Positions 39,001 to 54,300 of a stretch of 64,000 bases of DNA are shown here, one piece after another; positions within the stretch are counted from its first letter, which is position 1; each line of letters starts with the position of its first letter. Both the position numbers and the translations under genes were made by a program. Location: NCBI RefSeq assembly GCF_000002995.4, contig NW_025062478.1:9931001-9995000 (forward strand), written 5' to 3'. The notes below the pieces were generated by a model, which had not been told where the DNA came from, ran no database searches, and saw nothing but the letters and a program-made list of their open reading frames with translations. The DNA comes from Brugia malayi (lineage: Eukaryota; Nematoda; Chromadorea; Rhabditida; Onchocercidae).

Positions 39001-40705
39001 ATTTTTAAAAATTTAATAATCAAAGATAATTATTTGAGAAATAATTAAAAAATATTGTAAAAATTTAAAAACATTTAAAAAAAAATTATTGTAATTATTA
39101 ATTTACAACAAAACAATTTGCAAAAAATAAAAAATAAAATGAAACAACGAAAATACTTAAAATATTAGATAAATTGTTTAAACAAAAGTGAAATTATAAA
39201 TTATTTGAAGATTAATTAATGAGATAAATTATTTTAAAAGTAATTTTAATAATAATAATAATAATAAATGCATAAATTTATAATTAAATAATTGATTATT
39301 TAATATTTGTTAAAAAATTTTAATTTTGATTAATTAACTACCAGTATAATAATTCTATTACACAATGACACATTGACACGAACACTAATTCCAGCGATGA
39401 TTGTCTGTCTGTCTGTCAATTGATAATTGCTAAATGACAAGAAGAAAATGTCAACGATACTTACTTGTCTGTTTGTCATAAATCATAATTGATCCCTCAG
39501 TGGTATATAATATTTAAAGTAAACTAAATATAATTTTGTCGATTTTTTTTTTAAAAAAAAAAAAATTTATTAAACATTTCAACAAAAATTTAATCGCAAT
39601 TTAAATGATTAAAAAAAAGAACGGAATTTTAAAATTTGAATTAAGTGGTATTTTCTCGAAATTTTATCTTAAAATTAAGAATATTAACAAAATTTAAATG
39701 TTATAAATATTTAAATGGAATTTAAATAACAAAAAAAGAAAATGGAATTTTGGATAATTTAAATAATATTTCTTTTTAAAATTTTATCTCAAAAATTACA
39801 AAAATCAACAAAATTGAAATAATATAATTATTTAAATGGAATTTAGATGATAAAAAAAAAGAAAAAAAAAAACGGAATTTTGACAGATTTCAATGATTTT
39901 TTTTTTAAATTTTATTTTAAAATTTAAATAATTAATTTTTGATTAAATTCTTATTAAACAATCATAGTAAGATTGAATAATTATAATTATCTTACTAAAA
40001 TGTCACATTATCGTGTCATCACATTAGCACTAATTAACTGTTAATTTTTTTTTACTAATTAATTTATTCTGTGCTAATTCACTTCAAATTATTTAAGATT
40101 AATTGCACTGATAAAAAAAGAGAAATATATTAATTATTTCTTTTCAATTTTATATAATTTCAATTATTTTTTTTTCTTAAATTAATGGAAAATATTTTTA
40201 GGATTGCAAATATTATTCAAGTAAAAATTAAATAATTAACTTATCTCCATCAAATTTTACGAGCTTCACTGATAATCATTGAAATTGAAATTCATTTTAA
40301 TTAAAAAAAAAACAACATTTACAAATAATTTTGTTTTTTAAAATATTATTTTACTATGCTTTGAACTAAAATTCATTTTTTTTTTTTTTAAATTTAATAG
40401 TAATAAGTTTATGTTAAACATTTTATTCTTTTTCATTTTTATTTTTCATTGAAACATTTAATTTTCTACTTTTTATTAGTAAAGTAAAAAAAAAAAAAAA
40501 AAAAGATTAAATCATTTTTCTTTTTATTTTTGATTTTAATTAAATATACATTTTAATAAATATAAACTCTTTTTTTTTGCCTAAATATACATTTTTATAA
40601 ATATATTATGAAAATTTATATTTATTTAAATTTCAGTGGTTTATGTGGTGAACGAAAAGAAGATTCAGATATATCCAGTGATGATGGCTTGTTTGATATT
40701 AAACA

Positions 40706-40747
<42 letters not shown>

Positions 40748-40991
40748 TCAACAACAACAACAGCAGCAACGACAACAACGTCAACAATGTTCACAAATGC
40801 TTTTGAATCAATCAATGTCAACGTCAATGTCATCAGCGATTCAGGAGACGAATAGTCTTGCGACAGCTTACAATAATCAATTAGCAGTAGCAACTGCGCC
40901 TGGATTTAATTTTGCTTACAATACAAATCAATCCATGCAATATATTCCGAGTGCTGATATGATATATATGACAAGTTATCAGTCATTGTGA
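33092..40991 (+). CDS. SIX1/2-class homeobox transcription factor (6 exons, 310 aa)
   Basis: This is a nuclear DNA-binding protein of the sine oculis group. The exons are 33092-33123, 33759-33834, 34566-34757, 35006-35119, 35512-35675 and 40637-40991, 933 nt in phase. Residues about 17-128 form the SIX domain ([50 protein letters not shown]). The homeodomain lies at about 129-188 with recognition helix [15 protein letters not shown]. The start of the homeodomain reads GEETSYC; ETSYC marks the SIX1/2 class (SIX3/6 have QKTHC-like, SIX4/5 ETVYC-like). The last exon adds an acidic stretch, a Gln/His tract (about 216-243) and a C-terminal tail. The nearest C. elegans genes are ceh-33 and ceh-34. 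The last intron is 4.96 kb. The exon 3 acceptor (TTTCAAG) is slightly unusual. Confidence 0.95.
35676..40636 (+). other. 4.96-kb last intron of the SIX1/2-like gene, with non-repetitive islands
   Basis: Most of it is AT repeats and homopolymers. Islands of normal complexity stand out at 37015-37245, 38100-38280 and 39360-39500. Between them lie CT (38041-38091), GT (38286-38400) and GA (38485-38545) tracts. The islands are candidates for intronic enhancers. One has a phase-compatible short exon (see findings). Confidence 0.45.
38286..38400. repeat. GT/GTAT-rich microsatellite
   Basis: Interrupted GT and TATG repeats within the last SIX intron. The Cys/Val-rich and His/Thr-rich ORFs over it are artefacts. 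Confidence 0.9.
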
Positions 40992-42325
40992 TCGTTTTTT
41001 TATTTTTTATTTCTAAAATTATTTTAAATATTATTTGGAAAAAAAAATCAAATAATTTTTGAATATATCAAATTTAAATTTAAAAACAAATTAATGTAAC
41101 AAATATTTTAGCTTATTTTAATTTAAATCATTTTTTTTTTTAAAAAAAAGGAAAAAAGCAATAGTTTTTGTTAACAATTTGATAAAAATATGTATTTGTT
41201 TATATTTAAATTTCATTCCAAATTTTATGAAATATTTCAGATGAATTTAATTAATTTAATTTTAATTTATTTGCTAAATGTATACGATCGCAATATTGAT
41301 TCATTTTTTTCATTTTTTTCTTTTTTTTTTTTTTTTTCTACGATATAAAAAATAATGTTTTGCCATCAATCAATTGCATTTTGCGCATTTCTTGTAAATG
41401 CATTTTGCGCCTTTGCAACATTTAATTTACAAATTAATGTAAGATATGTAACTATTTTTTTTTTTCTTTTAGGATTTATTAATTAAATTAAATAGCTAAT
41501 AGTTTTAGCGTGTTTTTACATTTTCAAAAATTTTTGTTAAAAATTCGGTAAAAAAAAAAAAGGCGTAGAAAAGATTTGAGTAATACTATCGAATAAAAGT
41601 ATTGAAATATTTGAATGATATTTAATGGTCAATTTAAATTTTAAAATTTTATATATTTCAATCATTTAAAAATGTATTAAATAAAGCAATTAATTAAATT
41701 TTTAGATTATCAAAGGAAGAAAAAGAAATTATTGAAAAATAAATTTGAATAGAAATTATTGCAAATTTGATTTAAACATTTAATCGTTTATTTTAAAATT
41801 TCATAATTAAATTTAATTTTTACTTTTTATTTAATCTTTAGTGTCGTTTTCTTCTTTTTTTTTTTTATCTTTGAAATTTACTAATAATTTGCATTGGTTG
41901 ATTATCTTGCTGAGGTCTCATTTCATTTCAAATATTAATGATATGACATTAACAAATATTACAAAAATTATTAATCAAACAATCAGTAAATCATTAAACC
42001 GATCAATCAATCAATCAATAAATTGATCAATCAATAAATCAATTATTAATACATGATAAATGAAAATGACAAAATTAATACATAATTAAATGTAAATTAA
42101 AAACAAATAAATGAAATTTGTGCAAAAATTTTGATAAATTTCAACATTTTAGCAAAAGTAATAACAAATAATTCGATGTAAAAATTTTAATAATTTCAAA
42201 TTTTAATTTATGAAATTATTTTTTTTTAATACATTTAATTGTAATCATTTGCCTTCGTTATCGCTTCTTTCTTTTATTAAAATAATTTGCTTAAGATGAA
42301 TAAAAATTAAAATTTTGAGCAAAAA
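40992..42325. other. Convergent intergenic region, SIX1/2-like / ODR-2-like genes
   Basis: AT-rich 3' flanks of two convergent genes. AATAAA at 41592-41597 may end the SIX transcript. Minus-strand AATAAA at 42273-42278 lies about 50 nt past the ODR-2-like stop. A run of TCAATCAATCAA units lies near 42002-42045. No other gene was seen. Confidence 0.5.
42273..42278 (-). terminator. Polyadenylation signal of the ODR-2-like gene
   Basis: Minus-strand AATAAA about 50 nt downstream of the stop codon. Confidence 0.5.
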
Positions 42326-45300
42326 TTACAAAAAAAATATGAATAAAACATATATCAGATAGATTAAACGATGAATGGAAATTATCGAAGGCGCTAAATT
42401 GCAAAGATCACTATGACATGCGCACAATTGCGCTTGATCGGAATTTTCGAATAAGTACCTAAAAATTAATTAATGAATGATTGATTAATGCAAGAATTAT
42501 TATAATTTTAATTTATCTCTTTTAAATTAATTTTTAAAGTCTAAAATTAATAATTTATTTGTGTTCAATTAAATTGGATTAATATTTTAAACAACAAAAA
42601 ATTTCTTAATTAGTAATAAATTAATTTTTAAAATGTAAAATTAATAGCTTTTTTTTTGTGTTCAACTAAATTAGATTAATAATTTAAGTAACAAAAAATT
42701 TCTAACAATAAAAATTTAATAATAAACAGAATATTATAATTTACTAATTAAAAAAGAATTTTTTTTTTGATAATTCCATCTAATTTAACTGAAACACAAA
42801 TAAACTATTAATGTTACATTTTAAAATTATTTTGTTGCTAATTAATAAATGATAAAACTAATTTTTAAAAGAGATAAAAATGAAAAAAGAAAATTATAAT
42901 TTAAATTTAAAAAATGAAAAAATTATAATTAAAATTAATTCAATTAATTACGTTTCTTTTTTAACTTTAATGCAAACAATTAAATAATATTTAAAACAAT
43001 AATTTTAAATTATACAAAAAAGAAAAGAAGTAAACCTTTCAGTAGAAATGAACAAATCACGCAACCTAACAACTGTGCATGCGTTCGTTGCGCCAAGTGC
43101 GCTTAATGTCTGATTGTAATGTATTATATCGGACATACAACCACGTAAGTAACCTTCACGTCGTCGTCCTCAAAAAAAAAAATTTAAAATTTTGTAATAA
43201 ATTTAAAATATCATCCTTGAAATTAATTAAAATTTTATTTAAAAAATTTTTATTATTATAAAATTTATTGAAATCTTACTTATTATTAATTATTATGGTA
43301 AAATTTAACAAAATTTATAGTTTTTTTAGCAAAAATTTGCCAAATATAATTCATAAATTTCTAATTTTTTTTTTTTTATTTTGTATAATTTTTATCATTT
43401 CAATTTAATTAAAAATTCATTTTAGATTTATTATTCTAAATTATCACTGATAATATTTCAGTGATAAACAAAGAAAAGATAATTATTTCGAGCATATTTA
43501 ATTATTAGCAACAACTTGGCTAATAAATATTTCATTTAACTTGAATAATTCAACTATTATAACAAAAAACAAATAAAATATTTTAATTTGTGTTTATCAA
43601 AAAAATTTATTCAAGCAATTGATATAAAATGATTAAAATATTTCCGGAATATAAGATAAAATATTTCCGGTATTACTAGCTGACAATAAAAGAAAAATAA
43701 TTCAGTAATATTTTTCTCATTGTTATTGTTTTAAAATTGAAAGTTTTTTTTTTTTTTTGTTTATATTTTGAAATTTAAAAATTATAAAATTTAGCTATTT
43801 GCTTTTATTTTTTTATTTTTTTTTAAAAAATTTTTCTTCTACTTTTATCGAAGTATGATTAACTGCATTCCATTTCGATTTCTCTTTCACATTTTTGAAA
43901 AATATTCTTAAAAATTTTTCTTTTAACATTTTGCTAATCCTTTGGGATTTGCATACATTTATATTTTATCCATATTATACTCAATTTATCATTTAAAAAA
44001 AAAATTGAACTTTTTTTTTTTAAAAATTTCGATTTTTTTTTTGTAAAGTTAATCATCACTGATTTGTAAATTTATGAATTTTACAAATAACTGATTTAAT
44101 TAATTTATTCATTCATTATTTCATATTTAAAAAATTCATCAATAAAATTTGATCAAGATCATTCAATCAATATTTTTTGAACATATTTATCAATAAATTT
44201 TGAAATGATTAATTATACTTATTTTTTCCTTTCCTTTTTTTTTTTTTTTTTGAAATTATTTCTCAAATTGATTGAATTTATTTTGTTTTTGGTTTTTTGT
44301 TTGTTTATTTTGTTTCGTTTTAATTTACCTCCAAGACGATCATTCATTTTCAATATCACACACAAGTCGGAACAATTTTTCCAATTTAGGAAGCGACTAT
44401 CGAAACTGAAAATATTAAAATTTAAATTTAAATTTTTCAAAAATAAATATATTTTTTTTTTAATACAATAATATACAAATGCAATAATATAATTTTTTTT
44501 TTTCTTTTTAAAAGTAAAAAGTAAATAAATCATCAATAAATCACTCAGTGAAATATATAGCAAAATTGATTGTTCTCATTAGTAATAATTAAATTTCTCT
44601 CTCAATGCAATCCCGCGAATTCCCAAATATCTCATAGCTATTTCTGAGAATTCTCGAAAGCTTTTTTCCTTCTCTCTTTTCTTTTCTTTTTTTGGTGCAA
44701 TTTTAACGAAATAATATAATTTTTCAGTATTACGAGTGAGAGAAAAAGTAATGTCTGGAAATGGACAACAAGAAGTATTGAAAAATGAAATTAAAATTAA
44801 TCAAATTTTTAATTCACAAACCAATTTATCGATTTTTTTAAAAAAGAAATAGTGGTAAGAGTGTATTTTTTGAGGGATAAATGTAATAAAAAGGTTTTTT
44901 CATTCTTTTTTCTTTTTTTGAAATGATGAAAAAAATTTTTTAAAATTAATATTTCAATTTTTAAGTCTTTTATTTCTTTATTTATTTGATTAATATATGA
45001 AATAGATTTATTATTATTATTTTTTATCAAATAAATATTCTCTCTTTCATTGCAAATTTTTATAAAAAAAAAAAGAAAAAAGAAAATTAAAATTATTCAA
45101 CCGTATTTATGCAAGCAGCATTTGACATTAACAACATTTCGAATATTGTCACCAAAGACATTTTTATTATTATTACTATTAGATAATCAAATTTAATCAT
45201 TGACAAGTTTGATAATTATTCAATAAAATTGTTTACAAATAAATTTTAGCAAATTCGTGAAACTTTTTTTTTTGGAAATTTTAAAATTTAAAATGTTTTA

Positions 45301-48300
45301 TCATTTTATATTAGCAAAAACTTAAGCATAATCAAAATGAAAATAGCAAATCTTGATATTTTATAAAATTTTTTTTCTTATTTTTTTGGAAATTTTAAAA
45401 TTTAAAATATTTTATTTTACATTAGCAAATTTTGATATTTCATAAAATTTTCTTCCTCCTTTTTTTTTTTTTCTTTTCTGATGCAATTGTAATTGGCCCA
45501 AAGTTATATGTGAATGGGACAAATTAGGCTCTTTTCTACTCATATTGGCCTGTCATTTTGGCCAAATTTGCAAAACTATTGCAATAATGGAGGAAAAAAA
45601 ACTTTTTTTTGTAATAAATTTAAAATAATTTAATAATGAATGTATCGATATAATGTTTGGAAGTGAATTTAAGCCAAGAAATGATGTTGACAATGTGACA
45701 ACAATGAATGAGTAAAAATACATTTACAATTGTTCAAAAAAAAAAAGGCAAAAGAGAGAGAGAGGGAGAGAGAGAAAAAAAAAGAAAAGAATTTAAATTG
45801 AATGGAATGAATTCAATTCAAAATTCAATTAAATGTTGTAATGAGAAAATATTCTTTAATAAACTCACACTACTATAAATTTTATATAAATCTTTTTTTT
45901 TTTCTCACCGATTTTTTCTTTCTTTTTTTTTTTTAAGAAAAAGATTTTAAAGATTTAATTTAAATATTGCATGCAAATCTTTAGATGATAAAAATGCAAA
46001 GTTTATTATTGAAATTTAATTTATTGACATGATGAAAAGAAAAAGATAAATAACAAATAAATTAAAATTTCTTCCAATAAATTTTAAATAAAATTAAAAG
46101 GTAGCATTTTATATGATAAAGATAACATTTTAAATAAATTGCAATAGATAAGTTTTTCTTTTTTTGTTCTTTTAAAATGCAAATTAAACAAATAATTTAA
46201 TCTTTCTAAAATTTTCTTTTTGTTTTGTTTTGTTTTTTTTAATTTTTATATTCATATTTTAATGCATAATTGAAATTTTTTTAAAATTTACTTTGTATTT
46301 TTATAAAAATAATTTAACAAAATTGGCCAAAACATAGAAAAGAAATGTTTATTACATTTATTGTTTTAAAATTTTTAACATTTTACATAAATGAAAAGTA
46401 TATCAATAATAATAATAAAAATAATAATAATAGTAATAATAAAAATAATAATAATAATGATAATAATAATTATTAGTAATAATAATAATAATAGTAATAA
46501 ATATTCACAGCAATATTATTTAATTACTATTAAATTTACAACATTTAGTAAAATTTTTATATTTTCTTATATATAGTAAATCTGTTCAAAAGAAAAAATT
46601 AAAATTCATAAAAAAAAAAAAAAAAAAACTTTTTTGTTTTTATGCAAATATCCATTTTAGCTTTTTCATTTCCTTTTTTTTTTTTTTATTTTCCTGTCAA
46701 CTATTTATCTTCCAAATGATCTTTTAGCTTATTTAAATGTCATAAAGAGAAAAAAAAAAAAACGATGAAACCCAATTACTCTTTACTATCGATCATCGTT
46801 TTTAAATTTTCAGCAACGCAAACATATTTACAACTAAAAATTTTGTGATTAAAAAAAAAAAAAGAAAAATGAAAATTTTATGCAAATTTAGTTTATATTT
46901 GAAAATTTACGAATGTTTTTTTTTTGAAAAAAAATTTGTCTTTCAAAAACAATTTTAAAATTATATTTGCAAACCTTTTTTATGCATTCTAATTTTTTGT
47001 AATGCAAATATTTTGTATAACAATTTTACGTCATTTTTTATTTGAATAAATTAAAAAAAAAAATTGAAAAATTTTTTAAAAAAATTTTTTATTAAGCAAT
47101 TTTTTTTCTTTTCGCATAATAATTTAAAATTTACTATAAATAAAATGAAAAAAGATTTAAATTTTTTTTTTTCATTTTAATATAAAAAGCAAAAAAAAAA
47201 AAAAGAGAAAGAAACATAAGAAGCAAATCAGAAATGAACTAACTAATTTAATTTTTCTGGATGACTTAAAAAATGTTTTGTTAAATTGTTTGAAATTTTA
47301 CACTGAAATAAATTTCATTTTGATAATGCATCGCTTATTTGGCTGATTGCTTATATAAAAACATTTTAAAGTTAAATAAATTATTGCTCAAATTTTTTTT
47401 TTTTTTTTTGATAAATTATTCATTGAAGTGAATTGAAGCAAAATTGAAAAGTTTCATATTTTTACCAGCAATCAATGTTAAATTCTTAGAGTTAAATGAG
47501 ATGAAAGTAAAATATAAATTGTAATTTTTCACAAAATAATTTTTACCATAAAAATAATTTTAAAATTTAAAAATTAAAAAGTTTTTAAAATTTTGTGTAA
47601 TTTTCTCATTTACATTTGCATTATAAAATTATCAATCATTTTTTTTTTTTCATTTTTACTGTTTTATTTTTCAAATAACCATTACTGATAACATTTTGGT
47701 AAATTAGGCTAATTATAAATAAAATAAAATAATTATAAATAAATTATAATTACAAATAAAATAAAATATAAGCAATAAATTATAAATATTAATATTATAA
47801 ATAAAATAAATTATAAATAATAAAATAAAAATAAAAAAATAGCATAAAATTGACTTGTTAATAAATCATAAATTAAATTAATAAGTTTTATTTGAAAAGA
47901 TGAAATTATAAATGGAATGAAACATTCATCGTTTTATTTTTAGTATTATAGGCTTTTTAGGAAAAATTATGCCTAGAATGTAAGGTTATATTATAAAAGC
48001 CTAGCCTAGTAATTTTGACAAAAAAAGTTTTAAGCAAAATCAATTAAAATAAAATTTAGACTAAAATTAAGTGTTGCTAGTATCGTATTACTTATTATTA
48101 GGCTCATTTCCTGTTTTGCACTTTTTTCCTTGGCCTAGAAACTAGTAACTTTTGGCTACTACATTTTATAACCAAAATAATTGAATATTAGTACTCGTTG
48201 GTTTTCTTAAAGTTTTTTAAATATTTTTTTTTTTTAAAATTTTACTAATAAAAGTATTATTTTTATAATTAATTTAAATTTCACATTGATATTTTTTTTT

Positions 48301-51300
48301 TTTTTGCAAATTTAATTAATTGAATTATTCTGTCAAAATTTTGTCAAAATTATGCAATTAGCAATTTTTTCACAAATTTATGCTAATCAATTGAAATTAA
48401 GAATAATTACATTTAATTAAGTATTTTGGAATTAAAAATATTTTTAAATTTTATTTCTGTTAAATTGAATATAATTTTTTTGCTAGGAAATAATTAATTG
48501 AAACAAAAATACTATCGCAAATAAAAAAATTAATAATTATAAAATTTTAAAAATTAAATTTTCTTTTTTTTTTGAAAATCATATTTTTATTTACTACATT
48601 TACTAACTTTTCAAACTGAGAGAGCATTAAAGTAATTGAGAAGTAATGAAAAGTGACAGCGTAAAGGCAATTGAAAAGTAATTAAGTAATCTAAACTGAA
48701 AAAAATTTTTTTTTCCGCTCTTTTGCATTTTTCAAAAATATATGAAAAGAAAAAAAAAAAGTTTGTCATTTACGATTTGATTATTTCATTCAATTTTAGT
48801 TTAATTATAACTTAGACAGAATCGAGTAATTCAATTTCATATAATTAATTTTTTTTTCGATTTTCATTAAAAGAAATCAAAAAAAAACAAAAAAAAAATT
48901 GAAAAATAGAGAGGAAAGATGCGCAAGTTTTTAACAAATTAGACTAGAATAGATTAGGCTTGGCTAGACTAGGCTAAATAAGCCTAGACTAAACTAGGCT
49001 GTCTTAATGCAAGATTGAAATTCAATAGAAATGACTAAACTTGGTTAAATATTGTGCATTAAATTTAATAATTAATTTGAATTCTAATATAAAATGAATA
49101 TCGCATTACATTTTTGCATTTAATATTAAAATTCAAAAAAAAAAAAATTATTAAAAAATTTAATTTTTTTGAAATTTTTTTTTTCAAGTAGCAAATTAAT
49201 AATACATTTATTTGTAGTTCACTATTAATGTAATTAGTTTTAATTAATTATCTCAAACGAATTGATAATAAATTCATTTGATGATAAGCTTTTTTTGTTG
49301 GAAAGATTTTTTCCTTATTTTTTAAAAAAATTAAAACTAATATTTCAAATTGATAAAAATTAGTCATTTCAATTTAATTAAATTTCATTTAATCGCTACA
49401 TTTACTGTCAAATATTACTGTTTCTTACTTTTTAAGCAATAAAATTTAAAAAAAAAAATAAATTAAATTAAAAAAAAACTGTCAAAAGATTGAAAATTTT
49501 TAAATTCCATTTAATCTTACCCATATTATTATGCTAATCTAATTTTTATTAATCATTAATTTGAATAAAATCCATCGAAAAAAAAAATTAAAAAAATCTA
49601 ATGATACTTTATTCAATTGCTTTTTATTCCCATATAAAAATGAATAAAAATTAACAAAAAATAAAAATATTTAATTCAAAATTTTAAGCTTAAAAAAGGA
49701 TGAAAATTTTTAAATTTCAATTTCTAAAATATTATTTTCGAAAATATTTTACTTCAAAATTTTTATTATCATTTCGTTTCTTTTAAGCAAACTTTAGAAT
49801 GAATAATTTAAAAATGAAATGTTTACAATGAATTATTATTTGTAAGTAATTTTAAAATTTATTCTTATTGACATTTTGCTAATTTCACCTGTTTAAGAGT
49901 GCTTTTACTAATTAATTATTTGTTATAAGCTTTAAAAGCTTTTAATTATAAATGTGAAAATGTGATTTTACTTAAAAACTTATTCAATGCAATAATCAAT
50001 TTGCTATTTAGTAAGTAAATGTAAAAATAATATCATTCAATTTATTTCAAAAATTTAAAGTGATGAAAGTGAGATGAGAAAAATGAAAATTCTCTTAGGA
50101 ATTTTAAAGTTTTTTTCTTTTTTTAAGAAATAAAAATTTTCCACAAATAACAAAAAAAAGGAAAGGAAGCAAAGAAAAATACGGAGAATTCAATTTTAAA
50201 AGATTTGAAAACACTAAAAAAAAGTTTTTTTCTTTTAATTTTTCTATAATATATTTAAATGAAAGTTTGTAAAGTTTAAGAATTAAATTTTAAAAACAAA
50301 AATTTTGTTTATTATTACATTATTAAAATAATTTAAAATTTAGCAAAAGCATTATATAAACAATGGAAAAAAAAAACAAAAACAAAACAAATTATACAAA
50401 AACATTTTTTTTTTTACAAATTTTAAAAAATTAAATTAACGACAAAAAAAAAAAAATTGGAAATAATTTAATTTTTTTTTGCCATTATTAAAGAGATATT
50501 GGATAAAATTTTTACTTTTTAAAAATATTTCATTTCATTTCTAATGTAATTTCATTTTATTCATAATAATATTTAATAAATATTTTAACAAAAAAAAAAA
50601 AAAAAAAAAAAAAACGAAATTTAATTTTTTTAAAGAAATAAAAGAGAGAGAGAGACATACCTGGATTGATCACATTTTGGTGTGAAGGACATTGGTCGTC
50701 GATACAGGTGTGATATGTACATATATTGATGCTCCAGGTATGGACTCATACAACTATAGCATAAAATTCGTGATGCTGTAATGTGGTATTTCAAATATAA
50801 AAAAATTTTTAAAAAAAAAAATTTAAAAAAAAATTTAAAAAAAGGAGCAAAAAAAAAGTTAATAATTTACTATTTTGAAATTTTAAATTGAAAAAAAGCG
50901 AGAAAAACCTTAAAGTTAATATATACTTTGTAAAAGTAAATAAATACGTTGTAAAAATAAATTTTTTAAAAATAAACTTTGTGAAAATAAGTTTAAATAC
51001 TTAATAACATTTAATAAAATTTAAATTTCAATTTTTTTTTTTGTTTCATATATATTTTAACTTTTTTTCTCATTTTTAAATTATTTAGATTGCAATTAAA
51101 TTACTTGAAAGTTTGAAAAATTTTTCAAAAATGAATTATAATTTAGTATTTATTTTTTTTTTGTAAATTAATCAAACTTTCACGAAATATTTAAATTTTA
51201 AAAATTTAAATTTCTATTTTGTAAATTTAAAATATTGTTGTATTCATTCTCTTTTAAAGTGATAACTTATTAAATTTTATAAAATTTCTATCAAATAAAG

Positions 51301-54300
51301 TTTACGTTTTTTTCTACTATTGAAAATGTATATAATATATAATAATAAAACTATTTGAATTAATTGTAAAACGAATTTTTTTTTATATGCAATTATATTT
51401 TTAATGAAAACGAAAAAAAAATTTTTTTTTTTTTCAAAATTAAATTATTAATATATTTAGTATTTTACTACTAACAAAATTTAATATTAATTTAAATAAT
51501 TAATTTGTTGAATAATTTACAATTAAATTGAATTTAATTCATATGCGAATATATTTATTTGTTTATCAAAGATTAAAATTTAGAAAAAAACAAAATTTTT
51601 TTTTTGTTTTTTTGAGTAACAAAAAAAGGTAAAATAAAATTATTATTTCTCATTTTTTCATCATTTATTATTCATTTTTGTATACTTTATTTAATTGTTT
51701 TATCTTTTAGAGAATAAAATTTGATTTTATTTATAAAAAGATACTTTTTTTTTCTCTTTCAAATTAAAAACTTTAAGTTAATTGCATCTTTAACTTGTTG
51801 ACAACTTACTTACTTAGTAACTAACTGCAATTGTTTTAACTTACTTAGTTACTTAGTAGTATTTAATACATACGTATGTGAAATGACAAATTAATTAGCA
51901 TATTTTAGTATAAGTTAAAAGATTACACTAAGCATACATCATAATATATTCATTAACTTACTTTAAAAATATACTAATTAACTTATTTTCATAAACAAAT
52001 TGAAATTATTAAAATTACTTAAGTAAATTGAAGTTATTAATAAAGCAGAAAAATTAAAAATTAAAATTACTTTGTTATTAAATGAAATGTTTAAATTCTT
52101 AGCTTTATTATTATTATTATTACATTATAATTATTTTTTCTCTAAATGTCTGATAGGTCAATTCCGCCACATTCGAGAAGTATTATCTGGGCGGAAATGT
52201 TCTCCGCAACTTTTTTTTCTTTTAAATTAGATATGTAATGAATTTTTTCTTTTTCATAGCTGTAAATAAAAATAACTAGTAATTCAGTATTTCAGATGTG
52301 ATAATATTAATTTAAAATAACTTATTGTGTTACACAGTTAATAAATAAATTACTATAAAGTATTGTTGTGGTACTTTCATAAATTCGAAATTAAATTACT
52401 CAACGAAAACTTTTATTGAACAAAATTATTTGATTAATTTGAAAAATAGAATATGATAAATGATTATCTAATGATTGATTTAATTTATTATTTCAATTTT
52501 AGTCTTTCCTATTTTATCATTAACAGAAGAATCAGTCACCTCTCACCTTTCACCTCCCACCTTTCACCTTTCACCTTACTTGATCTAGCATTTAATTGCT
52601 CAATTTCTTTTATCATTTAAAGATTATATAATTTTTAAGCAAAAAAGATAATTTTCTAAAATTAGCAAAATTAAATGCAAAACAAAATCGAATATTAAAA
52701 ATTTCGTCTCATTCAAAATAAAAAAAAAAAAAAATTTCACATAAAAATTCATTCCTAATTAATTCATAAAAATTAAAAAAAAAAAAAAAAATGAAGAAAA
52801 ATTTTGTAAAAAAAACCGAATGAACCTAAAATTATAATTTAAAAAAAAAAAAAAACATTCAAAATTTTTCGAAATAATAATGATTATTATGATTAATTAT
52901 TATAAATTATAATGATTATCTTCTTGCTCTCCTGTTATCCATAAATAATTGATAATTGATAATATGAATGAATTGATTAATCATATTTGATATCTATTTC
53001 TGTATGTTTTTATCAGTGATAAATTGATAAAATTTTATGGGAAAATGTCACTTTCGAATTTATTAAATCAAACATATATATGTATAACTAATTACTAATT
53101 AACCATTTTTCATTTCAAATTGAATTTCAAATTAAATGAGAAGAAAAAAAGTATAAAATGAAAAATTGCATTATTAATTTAAAAAATATTTTAAAAAAGT
53201 TTTTAATATATTCGTAGTTATGATGTAATTATATCATTTTGATTGATTTGGCAATAAAATAAAAATCATTTTTGAGAAAATTTGTTTCAAAATTATAAAT
53301 GCAAATTTAATATTTATGAAAATTACTTCCTCGAAGTGAAATTGTTTTTTCTCGTTTTTTTTTCCATTTGAATTTTACACCTTTTTTGATTTAATTATTA
53401 AAATTTTTAAGAACATTTGATAATAATTTATTTACAATGATATCATTGAAATTACTAAAATGAAATCATTGATAAATAATTTATTCAAATGAAATGAAAT
53501 TAATCATAAATTAATTACTCATTTAAAATTATTTATTACTCAAATTTCCTTTTTCTTTTCTTAGAATTAAAATTATTAATTAAATTTTTCTAAAACAAAA
53601 AAAAAAAAGAAAATGAGAATAAAATTGAGAAAGTAAATATAAAATTTTTTCTTTTTTTCCGCTAATACTAATAGCAAATATACTTTTTCCGGAAATTATT
53701 CATTTTGAAATCCGTTAGTTTACACTGATTGTAACATCAAAAACGGAATGAAGGAAATTTCATTTTCTATTTCAAAACGAATAAATAACAAATTTATTGG
53801 AAAAAATGACGCCACATAACAACTATTGCTGCTACTACTACTGCTACATATTTTACGATATAATAATTCCGGAAATATTAATCCGTTCATGCAGTTTTAT
53901 TACTGCTAGACATTTTATGATGTAATAATTCCGGAAATATTAATCCGTTCTCAACCAGTCTTAATAATTTTAATAATAATAAAATAATAAAAAGTCTTAA
54001 TAATAAAATTAATATTTAAAAAAAAATTTACTTATATCCTGTTTTGAAATAATAAAATCATATTGTATAAAAATTTGAAAAAAAATTTTTTTTCAAATTT
54101 TAATTTAGTTAAATATTTAATTTTCTTAAAATTAATGCATGTATTTATAACTAAATCAATTATTAATAATTAACAAAAATATTAATAATATTAAAAGATA
54201 GCAATATTGATTTTTTTATTTTAAATTTAACGAAATTATTTTTACTATTAATCTAATTTAAATTTAATTCAAATACAAAAAAAAAAAAAAAAAGATTTGT

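Noticed and set aside
40699..40893. 64-codon Val/Asp-rich minus-strand ORF
   Set aside because: Antisense shadow of the Gln/His tract in the SIX1/2 last exon.
44219..44563. 114-codon minus-strand ORF read as one protein
   Set aside because: Only 44329-44405 is coding (ODR-2-like exon 3); the flanks are poly-A/T translation beyond splice sites.
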